Source: Acidimicrobium ferrooxidans DSM 10331 (GTDB taxonomy: Bacteria > Actinomycetota > Acidimicrobiia > Acidimicrobiales > Acidimicrobiaceae). Taken from it: DNA of 64,000 nucleotides. The notes under the pieces are model-generated. The model was not told the DNA's origin, made no database searches, and saw nothing but the letters and a program-made list of their open reading frames with translations. The position numbers and the translations under genes were made by a program. The stretch lies in contig NC_013124.1 of assembly GCF_000023265.1 (NCBI RefSeq), positions 1 to 64,000 of the forward strand, read 5' to 3'. Shown here in pieces: positions 1-11,957 of this stretch (positions are counted from its first letter, which is position 1; each line of letters starts with the position of its first letter).

Positions 1-86
1 GACTCGTCGCGTCGACCCGGAGACGTTGTCCACAGGACAGTGTCCACAGCTGTGGAGCATCTTGTGGATAGGAGGAGGTTAGAGGA
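1..86. promoter_or_regulatory. dnaA upstream region with DnaA-box-like sites
   Basis: This short region upstream of dnaA carries a cluster of sequences close to the DnaA box consensus TTATCCACA: TTGTCCACA at 26-34, GTGTCCACA at 40-48, and an inverted CTATCCACA at 64-72. A strong ribosome binding site (GGAGGAGG, 71-78) leads into the dnaA GTG start. In other bacteria such sites mediate autoregulation of dnaA or form part of a bipartite origin. The window edge cuts the region off. Confidence 0.6.
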
Positions 87-1463
87 GTGAGCGCACCCGA
101 GGCATCGTGGGAGGCGATCGCCCAGGCGTTCCGAACGGCGGTCGGGGAAGCCACGTGGCTGACGTGGTTCCGAACCCTGGCGCCCCAGGAGCTCTCCGAC
201 CAGCAGATCGTCCTGACCACACCGTCACCGCTCGCCAAGGAACGTCTCGAGACCAAGTACCGCGACGTGCTCGAGGACGTGCTGACGCCCATCATGGGAG
301 CGCGAGTGCCTGTCGCGGTACGGGTCCGCGCCGATGTCCCCGACGAGACACCGACCACGGCGCATTCGCTGTTCGACTCCTCACCCACATCCTCGCCCAC
401 ACCGTCGCGGCGTAACGGTCGCGGGTCCTCTTCGACCTTCGATCCCCGCTATACCTTCGAAGCGTTCGTCATCGGGTCCTCCAATCGCTTCGCCCACGCC
501 GCGGCCCTGTCCGTGGCCGAGACGCCGGCTCGCTCCTACAACCCCCTCTTCATCCACGGCGACGCTGGTCTTGGCAAGACCCATCTCCTCCACGCGATCG
601 GCAACTACGCCCGTGAGAACTATCCGAACCTGCTGACGACCTACGTTTCGACCGAGACCTTCCTCAACGAGTTCGTCGACGCCATCAAGCGAAACCAGAC
701 GAGTGAGTTCAAGGCCCGCTACCGTGCGTGCGACATCCTCCTCGTCGACGACATCCAGTTCCTCGAGGGCAAAGAAGCGATCCAAGAAGAGTTCTTCCAC
801 ACGTTCAACACGCTCTACGGGGCACAGAAGCAGATCGTGCTCACCTCCGACCGTCCCCCACGTGCGCTGGCGACACTCGAGGATCGGCTCCGAAGCCGGT
901 TCGCCATGGGCTTGATCACCGACGTGCAACCGCCCGATCTCGAGACGCGAGCTGCGATCCTCCGGCGAAAAGCCGAGGATGCGGGCGTCACCGTACCCGC
1001 AACGGTCATCGAGTTCATCGCCGCCTCCATCACCGACAACATCCGAGAGCTGGAGGGAGCACTCACTCGGCTCGCCGCATTCTCCACGCTCAGCCAGACC
1101 GGCATCACGCTGACGATGGCCGAACAGGTGTTATCGGATCTCATCTCGCAGCACGCCACCCAACGTCAACGCACGCCTGCCGAGGTCATCGCTGCGACGG
1201 CGGCCTTGTTCAACCTCACCCCTGAAGACATCACCGGCGCATCGCGCAAGCGGCCGGTCGCGGTAGCTCGCCAGATCGCGATGTACGTCGTTCGCGAACT
1301 CACCGAACTCAGCTACCCGGAGATCGGCCGCGCCTTCGGCGGCAAGGACCACACGACGGTCATGCACGCCGTCAGCCGGGTACAAGAGCTGATGCAAGAG
1401 TCTGTGGAGATCTACGAACAGGTCGATCAGCTCTTCAAGAGTCTTCGAGGTCCGCGGCCGTGA
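87..1463 (+). CDS. dnaA: Chromosomal replication initiator DnaA
   Basis: DnaA binds DnaA boxes in oriC, melts the origin and loads the DnaB helicase. The 458-residue protein has the N-terminal interaction domain (about 1-80), a low-complexity Ser/Pro/Thr linker (about 85-118), the AAA+ domain with Walker A GDAGLGKTH at 158-166 and Walker B DILLVDDIQF at 216-225, and a C-terminal DNA-binding domain with the GGKDHTTVMHAV signature. The GTG start sits 8 bases after GGAGGAGG. It heads the classic dnaA-dnaN-recF-gyrB-gyrA order, with DnaA-box-like sites on both sides of the gene. Confidence 0.98.
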   Translation: MSAPEASWEAIAQAFRTAVGEATWLTWFRTLAPQELSDQQIVLTTPSPLAKERLETKYRDVLEDVLTPIMGARVPVAVRVRADVPDETPTTAHSLFDSSPTSSPTPSRRNGRGSSSTFDPRYTFEAFVIGSSNRFAHAAALSVAETPARSYNPLFIHGDAGLGKTHLLHAIGNYARENYPNLLTTYVSTETFLNEFVDAIKRNQTSEFKARYRACDILLVDDIQFLEGKEAIQEEFFHTFNTLYGAQKQIVLTSDRPPRALATLEDRLRSRFAMGLITDVQPPDLETRAAILRRKAEDAGVTVPATVIEFIAASITDNIRELEGALTRLAAFSTLSQTGITLTMAEQVLSDLISQHATQRQRTPAEVIAATAALFNLTPEDITGASRKRPVAVARQIAMYVVRELTELSYPEIGRAFGGKDHTTVMHAVSRVQELMQESVEIYEQVDQLFKSLRGPRP

Positions 1464-1686
1464 GCCTGTGGATGTCCCTGAGGACGGACGGTGGACGACC
1501 GCCCGCTCATCCACAGGCTCGAGGAGCCCGACGAGTCCTTCGAACGACGACGGCCTCGCGGCTCCACAGCACTGTGCATGTCCTGGGGACGAGTTCATGG
1601 CCGCTGCGCTGGGAAAACGGGTGTCGTCCACAGTTCACAGGCCTTACTACCAGTGCTACCGTACACATAGATAGGGGAGGACATCG
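1464..1686. promoter_or_regulatory. Probable oriC (dnaA-dnaN intergenic region)
   Basis: This 223-base gene-free spacer between dnaA and dnaN contains several DnaA-box-like sequences: TGTGGATGT at 1467-1475, TCATCCACA at 1507-1515, TCGTCCACA at 1624-1632, plus weaker TCCACAG and TTCACAG copies. In actinobacteria the replication origin usually lies in this spacer. No strongly AT-rich unwinding element stands out, although 1641-1675 (TTACTAC ... ACACATAGATAG) is the most AT-rich part. The dnaN ribosome binding site GGGGAGGA is at 1673-1680. Confidence 0.7.
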
Positions 1687-2787
1687 GTGAAGTTTCTCTG
1701 TGAACGCGACGAACTCGCATCGGCGCTCCAGGCGGCGTCACGAGCGCTCTCGTCACGCTCCTCGCTCGCGGGTGTGCGCTGGACGCTTCGAGGCGGCGAA
1801 CTCGAGGTCGAGGGACGAGAGAGCGACCTCGCGATTCGCAGTGTGCTGGGTGCGATGGGAACCGAGGGTTCGTTCCAGACGCCGGCGTCGCTCGCCGTCG
1901 ATCTCGTTCGTACCATGCCGAGCGACCAAGTCGAGGTGGTGGTCGAGGACGCATCGGTCGTGCTCCGATCGGGTCGGGCCGAAGTGTCGCTGCAGCTGCT
2001 CCCGACGCTCGAACTCCCCGGAATCGGAGAGGGCACGACGCCGAGTGCGACGGTGCCGGCTGCCGCGCTGGCCCAGGGGATTCGTCAGGTGGCCGTCGCG
2101 GCGGCTCGCGACGACGGTCGCGACCTCATCTATTCCAGCATGCTCTTCTCCTCGACCAATGACGGCTTGCGGCTGGTCGCGACGGACGGGACGAGGCTTG
2201 CGCTTCGTGACATCGCGAATCTCTCTGTCGCGGGTTCGGAAGCTCGCGACGTCGTGATCCCGACCAGGGCCGTTCGCGAGCTCGAGAGGCTCGTCACCGG
2301 TGCGGGTGTCGACGAGATCCACGTCGGTATCGGCGAGCGCGATGCCGTGTTCGTGGTCGGCACGACCACGTTGGCCACCCGGCTCGTCGACGAGCCCTTT
2401 CGCGACTATCGGCGGCTCGTGGAGGCCACCTATCCGAAGAAGCTCCTCCTGGATCGATTGTCGCTGGTCGATGCCATGCGGCGGCTTCGCCGTATGGCCA
2501 AGGAGGCGCGGAACAGTTCGTCGATCCAGATGAACATGACGCCGACGGCCTGCGAGCTCAGCGTGCGCATCCCGTCCGTCGGCCAGGTGCACGAGGTCCT
2601 CGACGCGAACTTCAACGATGCCGAGTTCACCATCAACTTCGACCCGGACATGCTCGCCGATGGCGTCGACGGTGTCGAGGGCGACGTCATCCGGCTCGAG
2701 TTCATCGAGGCCAACCGTGCGGCGTGCGTGAGTTCGGCGGACACCCGCGAGTACCTGTACATCTTGATGCCGATCGTGGCCCGCTGA
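1687..2787 (+). CDS. dnaN: DNA polymerase III beta sliding clamp
   Basis: This is the beta clamp, which encircles DNA and tethers polymerase III and repair factors. Its 366 residues match the family length (three repeated clamp folds), starting with KFLCERDELASAL and ending with the family-typical YLYILMPIVAR. The GTG start is 6 bases downstream of GGGGAGGA. recF begins two bases after the stop, so the two are probably co-transcribed and translationally coupled. Confidence 0.97.
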   Translation: MKFLCERDELASALQAASRALSSRSSLAGVRWTLRGGELEVEGRESDLAIRSVLGAMGTEGSFQTPASLAVDLVRTMPSDQVEVVVEDASVVLRSGRAEVSLQLLPTLELPGIGEGTTPSATVPAAALAQGIRQVAVAAARDDGRDLIYSSMLFSSTNDGLRLVATDGTRLALRDIANLSVAGSEARDVVIPTRAVRELERLVTGAGVDEIHVGIGERDAVFVVGTTTLATRLVDEPFRDYRRLVEATYPKKLLLDRLSLVDAMRRLRRMAKEARNSSSIQMNMTPTACELSVRIPSVGQVHEVLDANFNDAEFTINFDPDMLADGVDGVEGDVIRLEFIEANRAACVSSADTREYLYILMPIVAR

Positions 2788-2789
2788 GT

Positions 2790-3836
2790 ATGTGGGTGCG
2801 CAGTCTGCGCATCACTGGCCTGCGCAATCTCGACCTCACCATCGATCACGTCCCCGACGACATCATCGCGGTGGTCGGGAGCAACGGACACGGCAAGACG
2901 AGTCTGCTCGAGTCGGTCAGCGTGGTCCTGGCAGGGCGATCGTTCCGGACCCATGATCGGTCGGCGCTGGTCAGGGTGGGCCATGACGAAGCGGTCGTCG
3001 TCGCGGACGTGGAGCGCGAGCTCGCTCCGCCGGTGCGAGTCGGCCGTCGGGTCGATCGGGAGGGACGACTCGAGACCCGTGTCGACGGACAGCGGGAGCA
3101 ACGGGGCCCGTCGTTGCCGGTGGTGAGCTTTCATCCAGACGACGTCCAGATCGCGAGCGGCGGCCCGGAGCAGCGCCGTCGGTTTCTCGACGAGTGCGTC
3201 GTCGGACTCGATCGAGGGGCAGCGATCCGGCTGCGTCAGGCGGAGCGTGTCCTGCGGCAGCGGACCGAGGCTCTGCGGGCGCCGGTCTTGGACGAGGTGA
3301 CGCTCAGCATCCTCGAAGAGCGGCTCGCGCGCGCGTCGGTGGAGGTAGCCGAGCTCCGGGCCCGTGCTGCCGAGGTGATCGCTCCGCACGCTCGGGCGGT
3401 GATCGACGAGATGCTGATGTCGGCGGGTCGCGTGGTGGTGACCTATCGAGGCGCTGGCGACGAGGCGACGCTCCTCGAACAACTGCGTGCGCGTCGCGGA
3501 GACGATCGACGTCGTGGCGTCACGAGCGTCGGGTTCCACCGCGACGACGTCGAGATCCTCCTCGACGGCGAGCCGATCCGTCGCATGGGATCGCAGGGGC
3601 AGGTGCGTACCGTGGTCGTCGCCCTCAAGGTGGCGCTGGCACGCGCGATGGAGGCGGTGACGAAGGAGCCGCCGGTGCTGGTGCTCGACGATCTGCTCGC
3701 CGAGCTTGATGCCGAGCGGGCGCGGCGAGCGGTCGCGATGATGGAGGGGATGCAGGCGTTCATCAGTCACACCGCACCGGTGGAGGGGTCGGGCTTCGAG
3801 CTTCGGATCAGCCATGGAGCCCTCGTCGACGCGTGA
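2790..3836 (+). CDS. recF: DNA replication and repair protein RecF
   Basis: RecF is an SMC-like ABC ATPase that helps load RecA onto gapped DNA with RecO and RecR. The ATG at 2790 gives 348 residues. Walker A is GSNGHGKTSLLE near residue 32, the ABC signature region is GSQGQVRTVVVALK and Walker B is VLVLDDLLAELD. The frame is open further upstream inside dnaN, but MWVRSLRITGLRNLDL is the usual RecF N terminus, which decides the start. The 3' end overlaps the next gene by 23 bases. Confidence 0.95.
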   Translation: MWVRSLRITGLRNLDLTIDHVPDDIIAVVGSNGHGKTSLLESVSVVLAGRSFRTHDRSALVRVGHDEAVVVADVERELAPPVRVGRRVDREGRLETRVDGQREQRGPSLPVVSFHPDDVQIASGGPEQRRRFLDECVVGLDRGAAIRLRQAERVLRQRTEALRAPVLDEVTLSILEERLARASVEVAELRARAAEVIAPHARAVIDEMLMSAGRVVVTYRGAGDEATLLEQLRARRGDDRRRGVTSVGFHRDDVEILLDGEPIRRMGSQGQVRTVVVALKVALARAMEAVTKEPPVLVLDDLLAELDAERARRAVAMMEGMQAFISHTAPVEGSGFELRISHGALVDA

Positions 3837-4161
3837 TCGAGGACGAGTGCCGGGGCCCGTGCCCATCGCTGAGGTGCTCGCGAAGCTCGATACCGCTCAG
3901 CGGGCCGGCGTGGACGTCGTGCGTCGTGGCGAACTCAAGACCGTCGTGCGCGAGGCGCTGGGACCAGCCCTCGTACGTCGATGCTCGTTGGTCAGGCTCG
4001 CCGAGGACGAGATCGTCCTCGGCGCCGGTGGTGCCGGTCTCGTCGCCCTACGTGGTGCGGCAGCACGGCTCCGCGTGGCGCTTGCGGAGGCGGGTTACCA
4101 GGGTGAGCTGCGTCTCGTTGCGATCCCGGGAGAGCCGCGACCCTGGTCGCAGCTAGGCTGA
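3814..4161 (+). CDS. DciA-like (DUF721) protein
   Basis: This 115-residue basic protein occupies the position held by DUF721/DciA genes between recF and gyrB in actinobacteria. DciA proteins assist loading of the replicative helicase in bacteria that lack DnaC or DnaI. The C-terminal half (about 55-105) has the alternating strand and helix pattern of the family's KH-like fold. The ATG lies inside recF, implying translational coupling. Assignment rests on context and weak similarity, because the family has no catalytic motif. Confidence 0.65.
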   Translation: MEPSSTRDRGRVPGPVPIAEVLAKLDTAQRAGVDVVRRGELKTVVREALGPALVRRCSLVRLAEDEIVLGAGGAGLVALRGAAARLRVALAEAGYQGELRLVAIPGEPRPWSQLG

Positions 4162-4246
4162 GGTGGGCTCGAGCGCCCGTGGGTGTGAGTCTGCTCGCAG
4201 TGTGTCTGCATCGCCACGAGCGTGGATGACGCATCGAGCAGCGTAG

Positions 4247-6190
<1,944 letters not shown>

Positions 6191-6221
6191 GTAAGCGACA
6201 TCGGCCCACGAGGAGATCTGC

Positions 6222-8672
6222 GTGCCTGACGAACCCACCCCCGACGCTTCGAACGTCGAGCTCATCGAGTTGCAGGAGGAGATGGAGCGCTCCTTTCTGG
6301 AGTACTCCCTCTCGGTGATCATTGCGCGAGCGCTCCCTGACGCGCGCGATGGTCTCAAGCCGGTGCATCGTCGCATCCTCTACTCGATGTACGACGCTGG
6401 CTATCGGCCCGATCGGCCCCACGTGAAGTGCGCGAAGGTCGTCGGGGACGTCATGAGTCGCTTCCACCCACACGGCGACGCTGCGATCTACGACGCGCTC
6501 GTGCGCATGGCGCAGGACTTCTCGCTGCTCCATCCCTTGATCGATGGGCACGGCAACTTCGGTTCGCCCGATCCGTCGACGGGTCCCGCGGCGTCTCGCT
6601 ATACCGAGTGCCGCCTCGCCCCGATCGCCCTTGAGCTGCTCGCGGGTATCGACGAAGACACGGTCGACTTCGTCCCGAACTACGACTCACAGACCGTCGA
6701 GCCGTCCGTACTGCCGGCGCGGTTCCCGAATCTGCTCGTCAATGGATCACAAGGCATCGCCGTCGGTATGGCGACCCAGATCCCATCGCACAACCTCGGT
6801 GAAGTGGTCGACGCGATTGCGTACCTCATCGACCACCCCGAGGCCACCGTCGACGAGCTCATGCGCTTCGTTCCGGGCCCCGATTTTCCCACGGGTGGCA
6901 TCATTCTCGGGCGAGATGGCATCCGCGACGCCTACCGAACCGGCCGGGGGAGCGTCAAGCTTCGCGCCGTGGCCACGATCGAGGAGGCTCGATCGGGCTA
7001 CCAGATCGTCGTCACCGAGATTCCCTTCCAGACCTCGGTCGAGGTGATCGCCGACAAGATTCGCCACCTCGTCGAGGAGAAGCTGCTCGAAGGGATCCGG
7101 GACATGAAGAACTTCTCGGCAGGGTCCGAGACGCGCTTCGTGATCGAGCTCAAGCGTGACGCGAATCCGAACGTCGTGCTCAACAACTTGTATCGACTGA
7201 CGCCGCTCCAGACGAGCTTCCCGATCCAGATGCTGGCGCTGGTCGATGGCGCGCCGCGCACCTTGAACCTGCTTGGCTTGTGCCAGATCTACGTCGATCA
7301 CCAACGCGAGGTCATTCGGCGTCGCTCCGAGTTCCGTCTCGGCAAGGCTCGAGAGCGACTCCACATCGTCGAGGGTCTCCTCTCGTGCATCGACCAACTC
7401 GACGCCGTGATCGCGACCATCCGAGCCTCTGAGGATCGTGCGGCTGCCCGTGCCGCACTCATGGCCGAGCCGTTCGGGTTCTCTGAGCTCCAGGCGAACC
7501 ACATCTTGGACATGACGCTCGGGCGCCTGACCCGTCTCGGACGTGAGGAGCTCGAGGAGGAGGCGGCGACGCTCCGAGCAACCATCGCTGAACTCGAAGC
7601 GATCCTTGCCGACGCCCAACGACTGTCCGCGGTTGTCAAGGACGAGATGCTCGCGGCGACTGCCGAGTACCGCCAGGCGCGGCGGACCCGCTTCGAGGTG
7701 GACCCGGGCGACTTCGCCGCGGAGGACCTCATCGAGGACGAGCCCATCGTGGTGCTCATCAGCCGTTCCGGCTACATCAAGGCCGTGCCCGAGTCCTCGT
7801 TCAAGGCGCAGGGCCGAGGCGGCCGAGGCGTGGTGGGGGCGCGAGTCAAGGACGAAGACGAGATCGCCCACGTCATCTCGTCGTCGATGCTCTCGAGGCT
7901 GCTGGTCTTCTCGTCGCGTGGGCGGGTCTACCAACTCCGGGGTTACGAGCTGCCCAAGCTCGAGCGATCGGCGCGGGGGACGGCGCTCGTCAATCTCGTC
8001 CCGTTGGCCGACGACGAGCGCATCACCTCCGTCATGGGCACGAAGGACTTCCCCGAGGACGCTGACCTCGTGTTCTTCACGCGCAACGGGATGGTCAAGC
8101 GAACCGCCATGGCCGAGTACGCGCGCTCGCGTCGTGATGGGATCATCGCTATCGACGTGCGAGGCGACGACGAGCTCGTGAGCGTCGTCGTCGCGACCGA
8201 AGAGCACGATGGCGTCGTGTTCACCAAGCGCGGCCAGGTCCTGCGCTTCCCACTCGCTGAGGTGCGTCGTACCGGGCGCGCGACGGCGGGCGTTCGCTCC
8301 ATTCGCCGAGCGGACGGCGACTGGATCGTCGCGGGCGGGCTCATCGAAGACGGTGTCGAGGTCCTGCTCGTCACGAGCCGCGGTTACGGCAAGCGAACCC
8401 CCCTCGATTCGTTCCCGGTGCACCATCGAGGCGGCGCCGGTATCAGAGGCATCGGCTTGACCGAGCGCAAGGGAGAGCTGGTCGCCGCGGCCTTCGTGAG
8501 GCCGGAGGACGAGGTCCTCATCGTGAGCTCGCAGGGCCAGATGATCCGCGTGCGCATCGGCGACATCTCCAACCAGGGTCGCTACGCAACCGGGGTCAAG
8601 CTCATCTCGCTACAAGCCGAGGAGTCCGTGGCGTCCGTTGGCGTCGTGCCAGAGAGCGGTACGGACGCATAA
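6222..8672 (+). CDS. gyrA: DNA gyrase subunit A
   Basis: GyrA is the breakage-reunion subunit of gyrase. The 816-residue protein carries the catalytic tyrosine in [10 protein letters not shown] and a C-terminal beta-pinwheel with the GyrA-box-like QGRGGRG. The quinolone-determining region reads [12 protein letters not shown], with alanine where E. coli has Ser83, as in mycobacteria. The GTG start follows AGGAGA. It forms an operon with gyrB. Confidence 0.97.
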   Translation: MPDEPTPDASNVELIELQEEMERSFLEYSLSVIIARALPDARDGLKPVHRRILYSMYDAGYRPDRPHVKCAKVVGDVMSRFHPHGDAAIYDALVRMAQDFSLLHPLIDGHGNFGSPDPSTGPAASRYTECRLAPIALELLAGIDEDTVDFVPNYDSQTVEPSVLPARFPNLLVNGSQGIAVGMATQIPSHNLGEVVDAIAYLIDHPEATVDELMRFVPGPDFPTGGIILGRDGIRDAYRTGRGSVKLRAVATIEEARSGYQIVVTEIPFQTSVEVIADKIRHLVEEKLLEGIRDMKNFSAGSETRFVIELKRDANPNVVLNNLYRLTPLQTSFPIQMLALVDGAPRTLNLLGLCQIYVDHQREVIRRRSEFRLGKARERLHIVEGLLSCIDQLDAVIATIRASEDRAAARAALMAEPFGFSELQANHILDMTLGRLTRLGREELEEEAATLRATIAELEAILADAQRLSAVVKDEMLAATAEYRQARRTRFEVDPGDFAAEDLIEDEPIVVLISRSGYIKAVPESSFKAQGRGGRGVVGARVKDEDEIAHVISSSMLSRLLVFSSRGRVYQLRGYELPKLERSARGTALVNLVPLADDERITSVMGTKDFPEDADLVFFTRNGMVKRTAMAEYARSRRDGIIAIDVRGDDELVSVVVATEEHDGVVFTKRGQVLRFPLAEVRRTGRATAGVRSIRRADGDWIVAGGLIEDGVEVLLVTSRGYGKRTPLDSFPVHHRGGAGIRGIGLTERKGELVAAAFVRPEDEVLIVSSQGQMIRVRIGDISNQGRYATGVKLISLQAEESVASVGVVPESGTDA

Positions 8673-8720
8673 AGATTCGAATCGGTCCGTGCCGATGCCA
8701 TCGGTGCAAGGGAGTGCGCG

Positions 8721-9707
8721 ATGGCACGGTGGACCGCTCGGTGGCTTCTACAAGTCGCCTCGACTGTCGCGATGGCGGGCGTGCTCGCCGTGGTGCCCGG
8801 TGCCCGCGGCTCGGGCACAAAGACCCTGACCGGATCACAGGTCAGTTGGAGCATCGCCTGGGTGCCGGCTTCGGTCCCGTCGGTCGCGCTCCCGAGCGTG
8901 AGCTTCGCCAGCTTCGAGGACCCCACGAACCCGACCGAGGGTCCCCAGCCGACGTTCCCTCATCCCAACATCGCTACCCCCGAAGGCGCCGCCCTGTCCG
9001 TGGGCCAACCCATCATCGTCGCGCCACAGACGAGCGAGCTCGGGACGACCCTGTCGGGATCTGCGACCGTCGCCGGTGGGATCGTCGTCACCGTCACGGT
9101 GAATGGGGTGGCCGAGCCCCCGGTCACCGTGTCGAACGTGGCGAGCTACGCGATGAGCTGGCAGGCCAGTGTCGAGGACGTCTACGTGTCGGCCGGCACG
9201 GTGCCGGCGTCGGCCCCGATCCTCGCTGGCACGAACGTGCTCGCGCCCACCGCCAACGACGTCACGCCGACAGGCTCGCTCGCACCGGGCACGTTTGGGT
9301 CCCTGTGCGACGCTGGCGCGGTGAGCGCATCCAGTGATCTCTTCTCCCGCCTCACGCCGGCCCTCGCCCAGTCGGCGGCGGGCAAGCTCAGTCCGCTGGT
9401 GTCGACGCCGACCAGCGAGGATCCGGGCACGTGCGCCATCGAGTTCGCTGCACCGTCTGGACTCTCGGGTGGTTCTACCTGGACCGTAAACGCTCAGCTC
9501 GCCGCGGCCTTCACCGCGACGGCGACGGCACGACTCCAGACCGTGCATCTGTCCGTCGATGGTGTAGCCGTGACAATTCCTGGCGGTACCTACAGCGACG
9601 TGACGCTCGACGTTCCACCTTGGGTGCTCGGCCCGGCGACCTCCATCGACGAGCAGGTGGCCACCGTCGAGTCGCTTCCGGTGGGCGCTGCGGTGTTCGG
9701 AGGCTAG
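8721..9707 (+). CDS. Secreted protein at the head of the Tad pilus locus, function unknown
   Basis: I do not recognise a family. The 328-residue protein has an N-terminal signal sequence (Arg-rich start, then hydrophobic residues about 9-27 ending near GARGSG). The rest is rich in Ser, Thr, Val and Pro with strand-like valine repeats, as in beta-sandwich extracellular proteins. It has two cysteines, in GSLCDAG and GTCAIEF, that could form a disulfide. tadA starts four bases after its stop, so it is probably co-expressed with the pilus and could be a pilus-associated or surface protein (inference). Confidence 0.7.
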   Translation: MARWTARWLLQVASTVAMAGVLAVVPGARGSGTKTLTGSQVSWSIAWVPASVPSVALPSVSFASFEDPTNPTEGPQPTFPHPNIATPEGAALSVGQPIIVAPQTSELGTTLSGSATVAGGIVVTVTVNGVAEPPVTVSNVASYAMSWQASVEDVYVSAGTVPASAPILAGTNVLAPTANDVTPTGSLAPGTFGSLCDAGAVSASSDLFSRLTPALAQSAAGKLSPLVSTPTSEDPGTCAIEFAAPSGLSGGSTWTVNAQLAAAFTATATARLQTVHLSVDGVAVTIPGGTYSDVTLDVPPWVLGPATSIDEQVATVESLPVGAAVFGG

Positions 9708-9711
9708 GGTC

Positions 9712-11214
9712 GTGGCCACCATCGCACCCGGGGTCGGACGAACCGAGAGCCTTGCGCCTCGATCGCTCGCCGAGCTGATCGAGCGCGGCCCGTTCGAGCG
9801 CTACCTGCGCGAGACGCTCACCTGGTCGCTCGTGTCACGCTTCCTCGTCGATGCGCAGCGCCACGCTGACGACGAGCGTCAGGCCGCAGAGTTCGACCAT
9901 TGGCACGAGCGTTATCGGGCTCTCTTCTCTCGGGCCGCCGACGAGGTTCTCCAGACGGTGAGCCAGGAGATGCTCGACCACCTGAGTGTGCTCGAGAAGC
10001 GGGCGGCCTTCAACGCCAACTACGTCGCCATCGGCGAGCGCATCCGGACGCTGCTGCAAGCGCGTCCGGATGCCGACGAGATCCAGCGGCTGCCGAACGT
10101 CGGACCGCTGCTCACCATCCGTCTCTACGGGGAGATGTTCGATCTCGGGATCGTGTTGCTGTACTACTTCGCGTCCGAGGTGGAGAACATCCACATCGTC
10201 GACGAGCGCGTCACCGTCTACACGAGTGATGGTCGAGCGTGGCTCTCGATGATCGATGCGGCCGCCGACGGGCGCGCCCTCAAGGACCGTGGTGCGCAGT
10301 TCGCACAGATCTCCGGGGGAGGCGTACCTCAACGGTTCGACCCCGTGCACCACGCCCCGAACCTGACGAGCCCCTACGGGATCCGCATGGCGCTCCGCCA
10401 GCGCACCACTCGATCGGGGGAGTTTCTCGCTGCGTTGCGCCTGCACCATGCGACCAATATCACCTTCGATGCCCTCATCGAACAGGGGGTCCTCAGCGAA
10501 GAAGCGGGCCTCATGCTCGCGCAGGCGGTACGAGCTGCGGTGCCGATCCTGATCGCGGGGGCCCCTGGATCCGGGAAGACCACGCTCCTGCGCGCGCTCA
10601 CGAAGTTCATCCCGCGCGCCGAACCGGTGCTGGTGGCCGAGAACTACGAGGAACTGCATCTCGAGGAGCTGGTCGACGACCGCGGCAGGCCCTGGTTCTA
10701 CGTGCTCCACAGCCACGTCGAGCAGGAGGCCAACGCCGAGGGTGCGGGCTCGGTCACGATGAAGACCATCCTCGAACGCGGTCTCCAGGAGGATGTCCGT
10801 CGGCTCGTGATCGGTGAGGTCACCGACCCGGAGACGATGGAGGTGCTGTTGCAGGCCGCCAACACGGGCACGAGCGGCGTGCTGGCCACGATCCACGCCG
10901 AGAGCGCGCTCGACACGGTGAACCGCGTCTTCGGGCTGTTGCTGCGCACGACCCGTTACACGGACCGGGCCGCTGCCTATCTCATCGAGAGCACGTTGAA
11001 CCTGGTCGTGCACTGCGCCTTGGTGCGCAACGAGCAGAGCCGTCGGCGGGTCGTCACGGGGATCGGGTGGGTCGTTCCCCATCCGGGCCAGGTCGGTGGC
11101 ATGCCACGGATGCAGATGGCGTTCGTGCGCGAGGGGTCGGCTCTCGTGCGTGCCGTGGACCATGCCAACGTCGCGCACCGGCTGGAGGAGCTCGTCGCGC
11201 GGAGGCGCTCGTGA
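9712..11214 (+). CDS. tadA: Tad/Flp pilus assembly ATPase TadA (CpaF)
   Basis: This is a VirB11/CpaF-type secretion ATPase that powers Flp pilus assembly at the inner face of the membrane. The 500-residue protein has Walker A GAPGSGKTTLLRA and downstream family motifs including VRRLVIGEVTDPETMEVL and TGTSGVLATIHAESA (His box). The N-terminal 200 residues correspond to the family's N-terminal regulatory domain. The GTG start follows GGAGG at 9699-9703. It is the first conserved tad gene here and is separated from tadB/tadC by the pilin and pseudopilin genes. Confidence 0.9.
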   Translation: MATIAPGVGRTESLAPRSLAELIERGPFERYLRETLTWSLVSRFLVDAQRHADDERQAAEFDHWHERYRALFSRAADEVLQTVSQEMLDHLSVLEKRAAFNANYVAIGERIRTLLQARPDADEIQRLPNVGPLLTIRLYGEMFDLGIVLLYYFASEVENIHIVDERVTVYTSDGRAWLSMIDAAADGRALKDRGAQFAQISGGGVPQRFDPVHHAPNLTSPYGIRMALRQRTTRSGEFLAALRLHHATNITFDALIEQGVLSEEAGLMLAQAVRAAVPILIAGAPGSGKTTLLRALTKFIPRAEPVLVAENYEELHLEELVDDRGRPWFYVLHSHVEQEANAEGAGSVTMKTILERGLQEDVRRLVIGEVTDPETMEVLLQAANTGTSGVLATIHAESALDTVNRVFGLLLRTTRYTDRAAAYLIESTLNLVVHCALVRNEQSRRRVVTGIGWVVPHPGQVGGMPRMQMAFVREGSALVRAVDHANVAHRLEELVARRRS

Positions 11215-11310
11215 GCGCTCAAGTTCTGACGCCGAGAGTGACGATGCTTACTACGACGGGTGGTCAAGCATCGTCCGTCGAGAGACGGCGCGAGCGAAAG
11301 GAGCGTCGAA

Positions 11311-11580
11311 ATGGGAAGGCGCATGGTACGTGGCGCAGCGTGGTGGCTGGCCTCGGTGGTTCGGTCGGTGATGGCAGTGGTCACCGGTGGGCCTGCTGCA
11401 CTGGTGTCGCTGGCGAGCGACGAGTCCGGGGCGGAGACCTCGGTGGCGACGATCGCCTGGGTCGTGCTCGGGCTCATCGTGGTGGCGTTCGTCGTGTTCT
11501 TGGTGTTCCAGTTCACGGGCAGCGCAACCAGCGCGGCATCCAATACCAACAATCAGCTCAGCACCCTTCCACAGGGATAG
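11311..11580 (+). CDS. Flp-like pilin
   Basis: This 89-residue protein has a single hydrophobic segment (about residues 48-68) preceded by DESGAETSVATIAW. It resembles the short charged leader and hydrophobic stretch of Flp pilins, with a Ser/Asn-rich tail. The ATG at 11311 is preceded by AAAGGAG, which favours it over the longer upstream frame. It lies directly behind the TadA ATPase gene, where flp genes are expected. The exact prepilin cleavage site cannot be fixed; a site before the Glu in GAETS would suit a class III signal. Confidence 0.65.
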   Translation: MGRRMVRGAAWWLASVVRSVMAVVTGGPAALVSLASDESGAETSVATIAWVVLGLIVVAFVVFLVFQFTGSATSAASNTNNQLSTLPQG

Positions 11581-11585
11581 CGGGC

Positions 11586-11957
11586 ATGTTCGCTCGTCGC
11601 CTGCTCGTCGACGAGCAGGCGACGAGCACGGTCGTGGGGCCGGTGGTCGTGGTGGTGTTTCTCATGCTCATCGCGCTGACCATCGGCTTCGGCGCGTTGT
11701 GGGTCGGGCACGTCGAGGCCGTGTGGGGTGCTGAGGCGATCGCCGCCGACCTCGGGATCGGTGGCTCGCCCGCCCAAGGTTTCGCCTTCGGGGTCCTGCG
11801 CGACGTGACCTGGTCGATCCAGCCGGTCAGCGTGAGTGGTCCGGACGCGCCGGGAGCTGCGTCCATGGTGGTCGTGCACGCCGATCTCGGCGGTCTCGTG
11901 CCGGTGACGAGCCAGGTCGCGCTCCAGCCGCCCAGCCAGCTCGGAACGGGAGCGTGA
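11586..11957 (+). CDS. TadE-like pseudopilin (1)
   Basis: This small protein of 123 residues has a short N-terminal charged leader (FARRLLVDEQATS), one long hydrophobic helix (about 14-40) and an extracytoplasmic beta-rich tail ending GLVPVTSQVALQ. The layout is that of TadE/TadG pseudopilins, which are minor components of Tad pili. It begins 6 bases after the Flp-like gene and overlaps the next gene by one base (TGATG), so it is translationally coupled. Confidence 0.6.
   Translation: MFARRLLVDEQATSTVVGPVVVVVFLMLIALTIGFGALWVGHVEAVWGAEAIAADLGIGGSPAQGFAFGVLRDVTWSIQPVSVSGPDAPGAASMVVVHADLGGLVPVTSQVALQPPSQLGTGA

Noticed and set aside
2430-3866. Long minus-strand frame opposite dnaN/recF
   Set aside because: Shadow frame spanning two real genes, rich in His and Arg; not coding.
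6747-8426. Long minus-strand frame opposite gyrA
   Set aside because: Shadow of gyrA; low-complexity Arg/Asp-rich translation with no motif.
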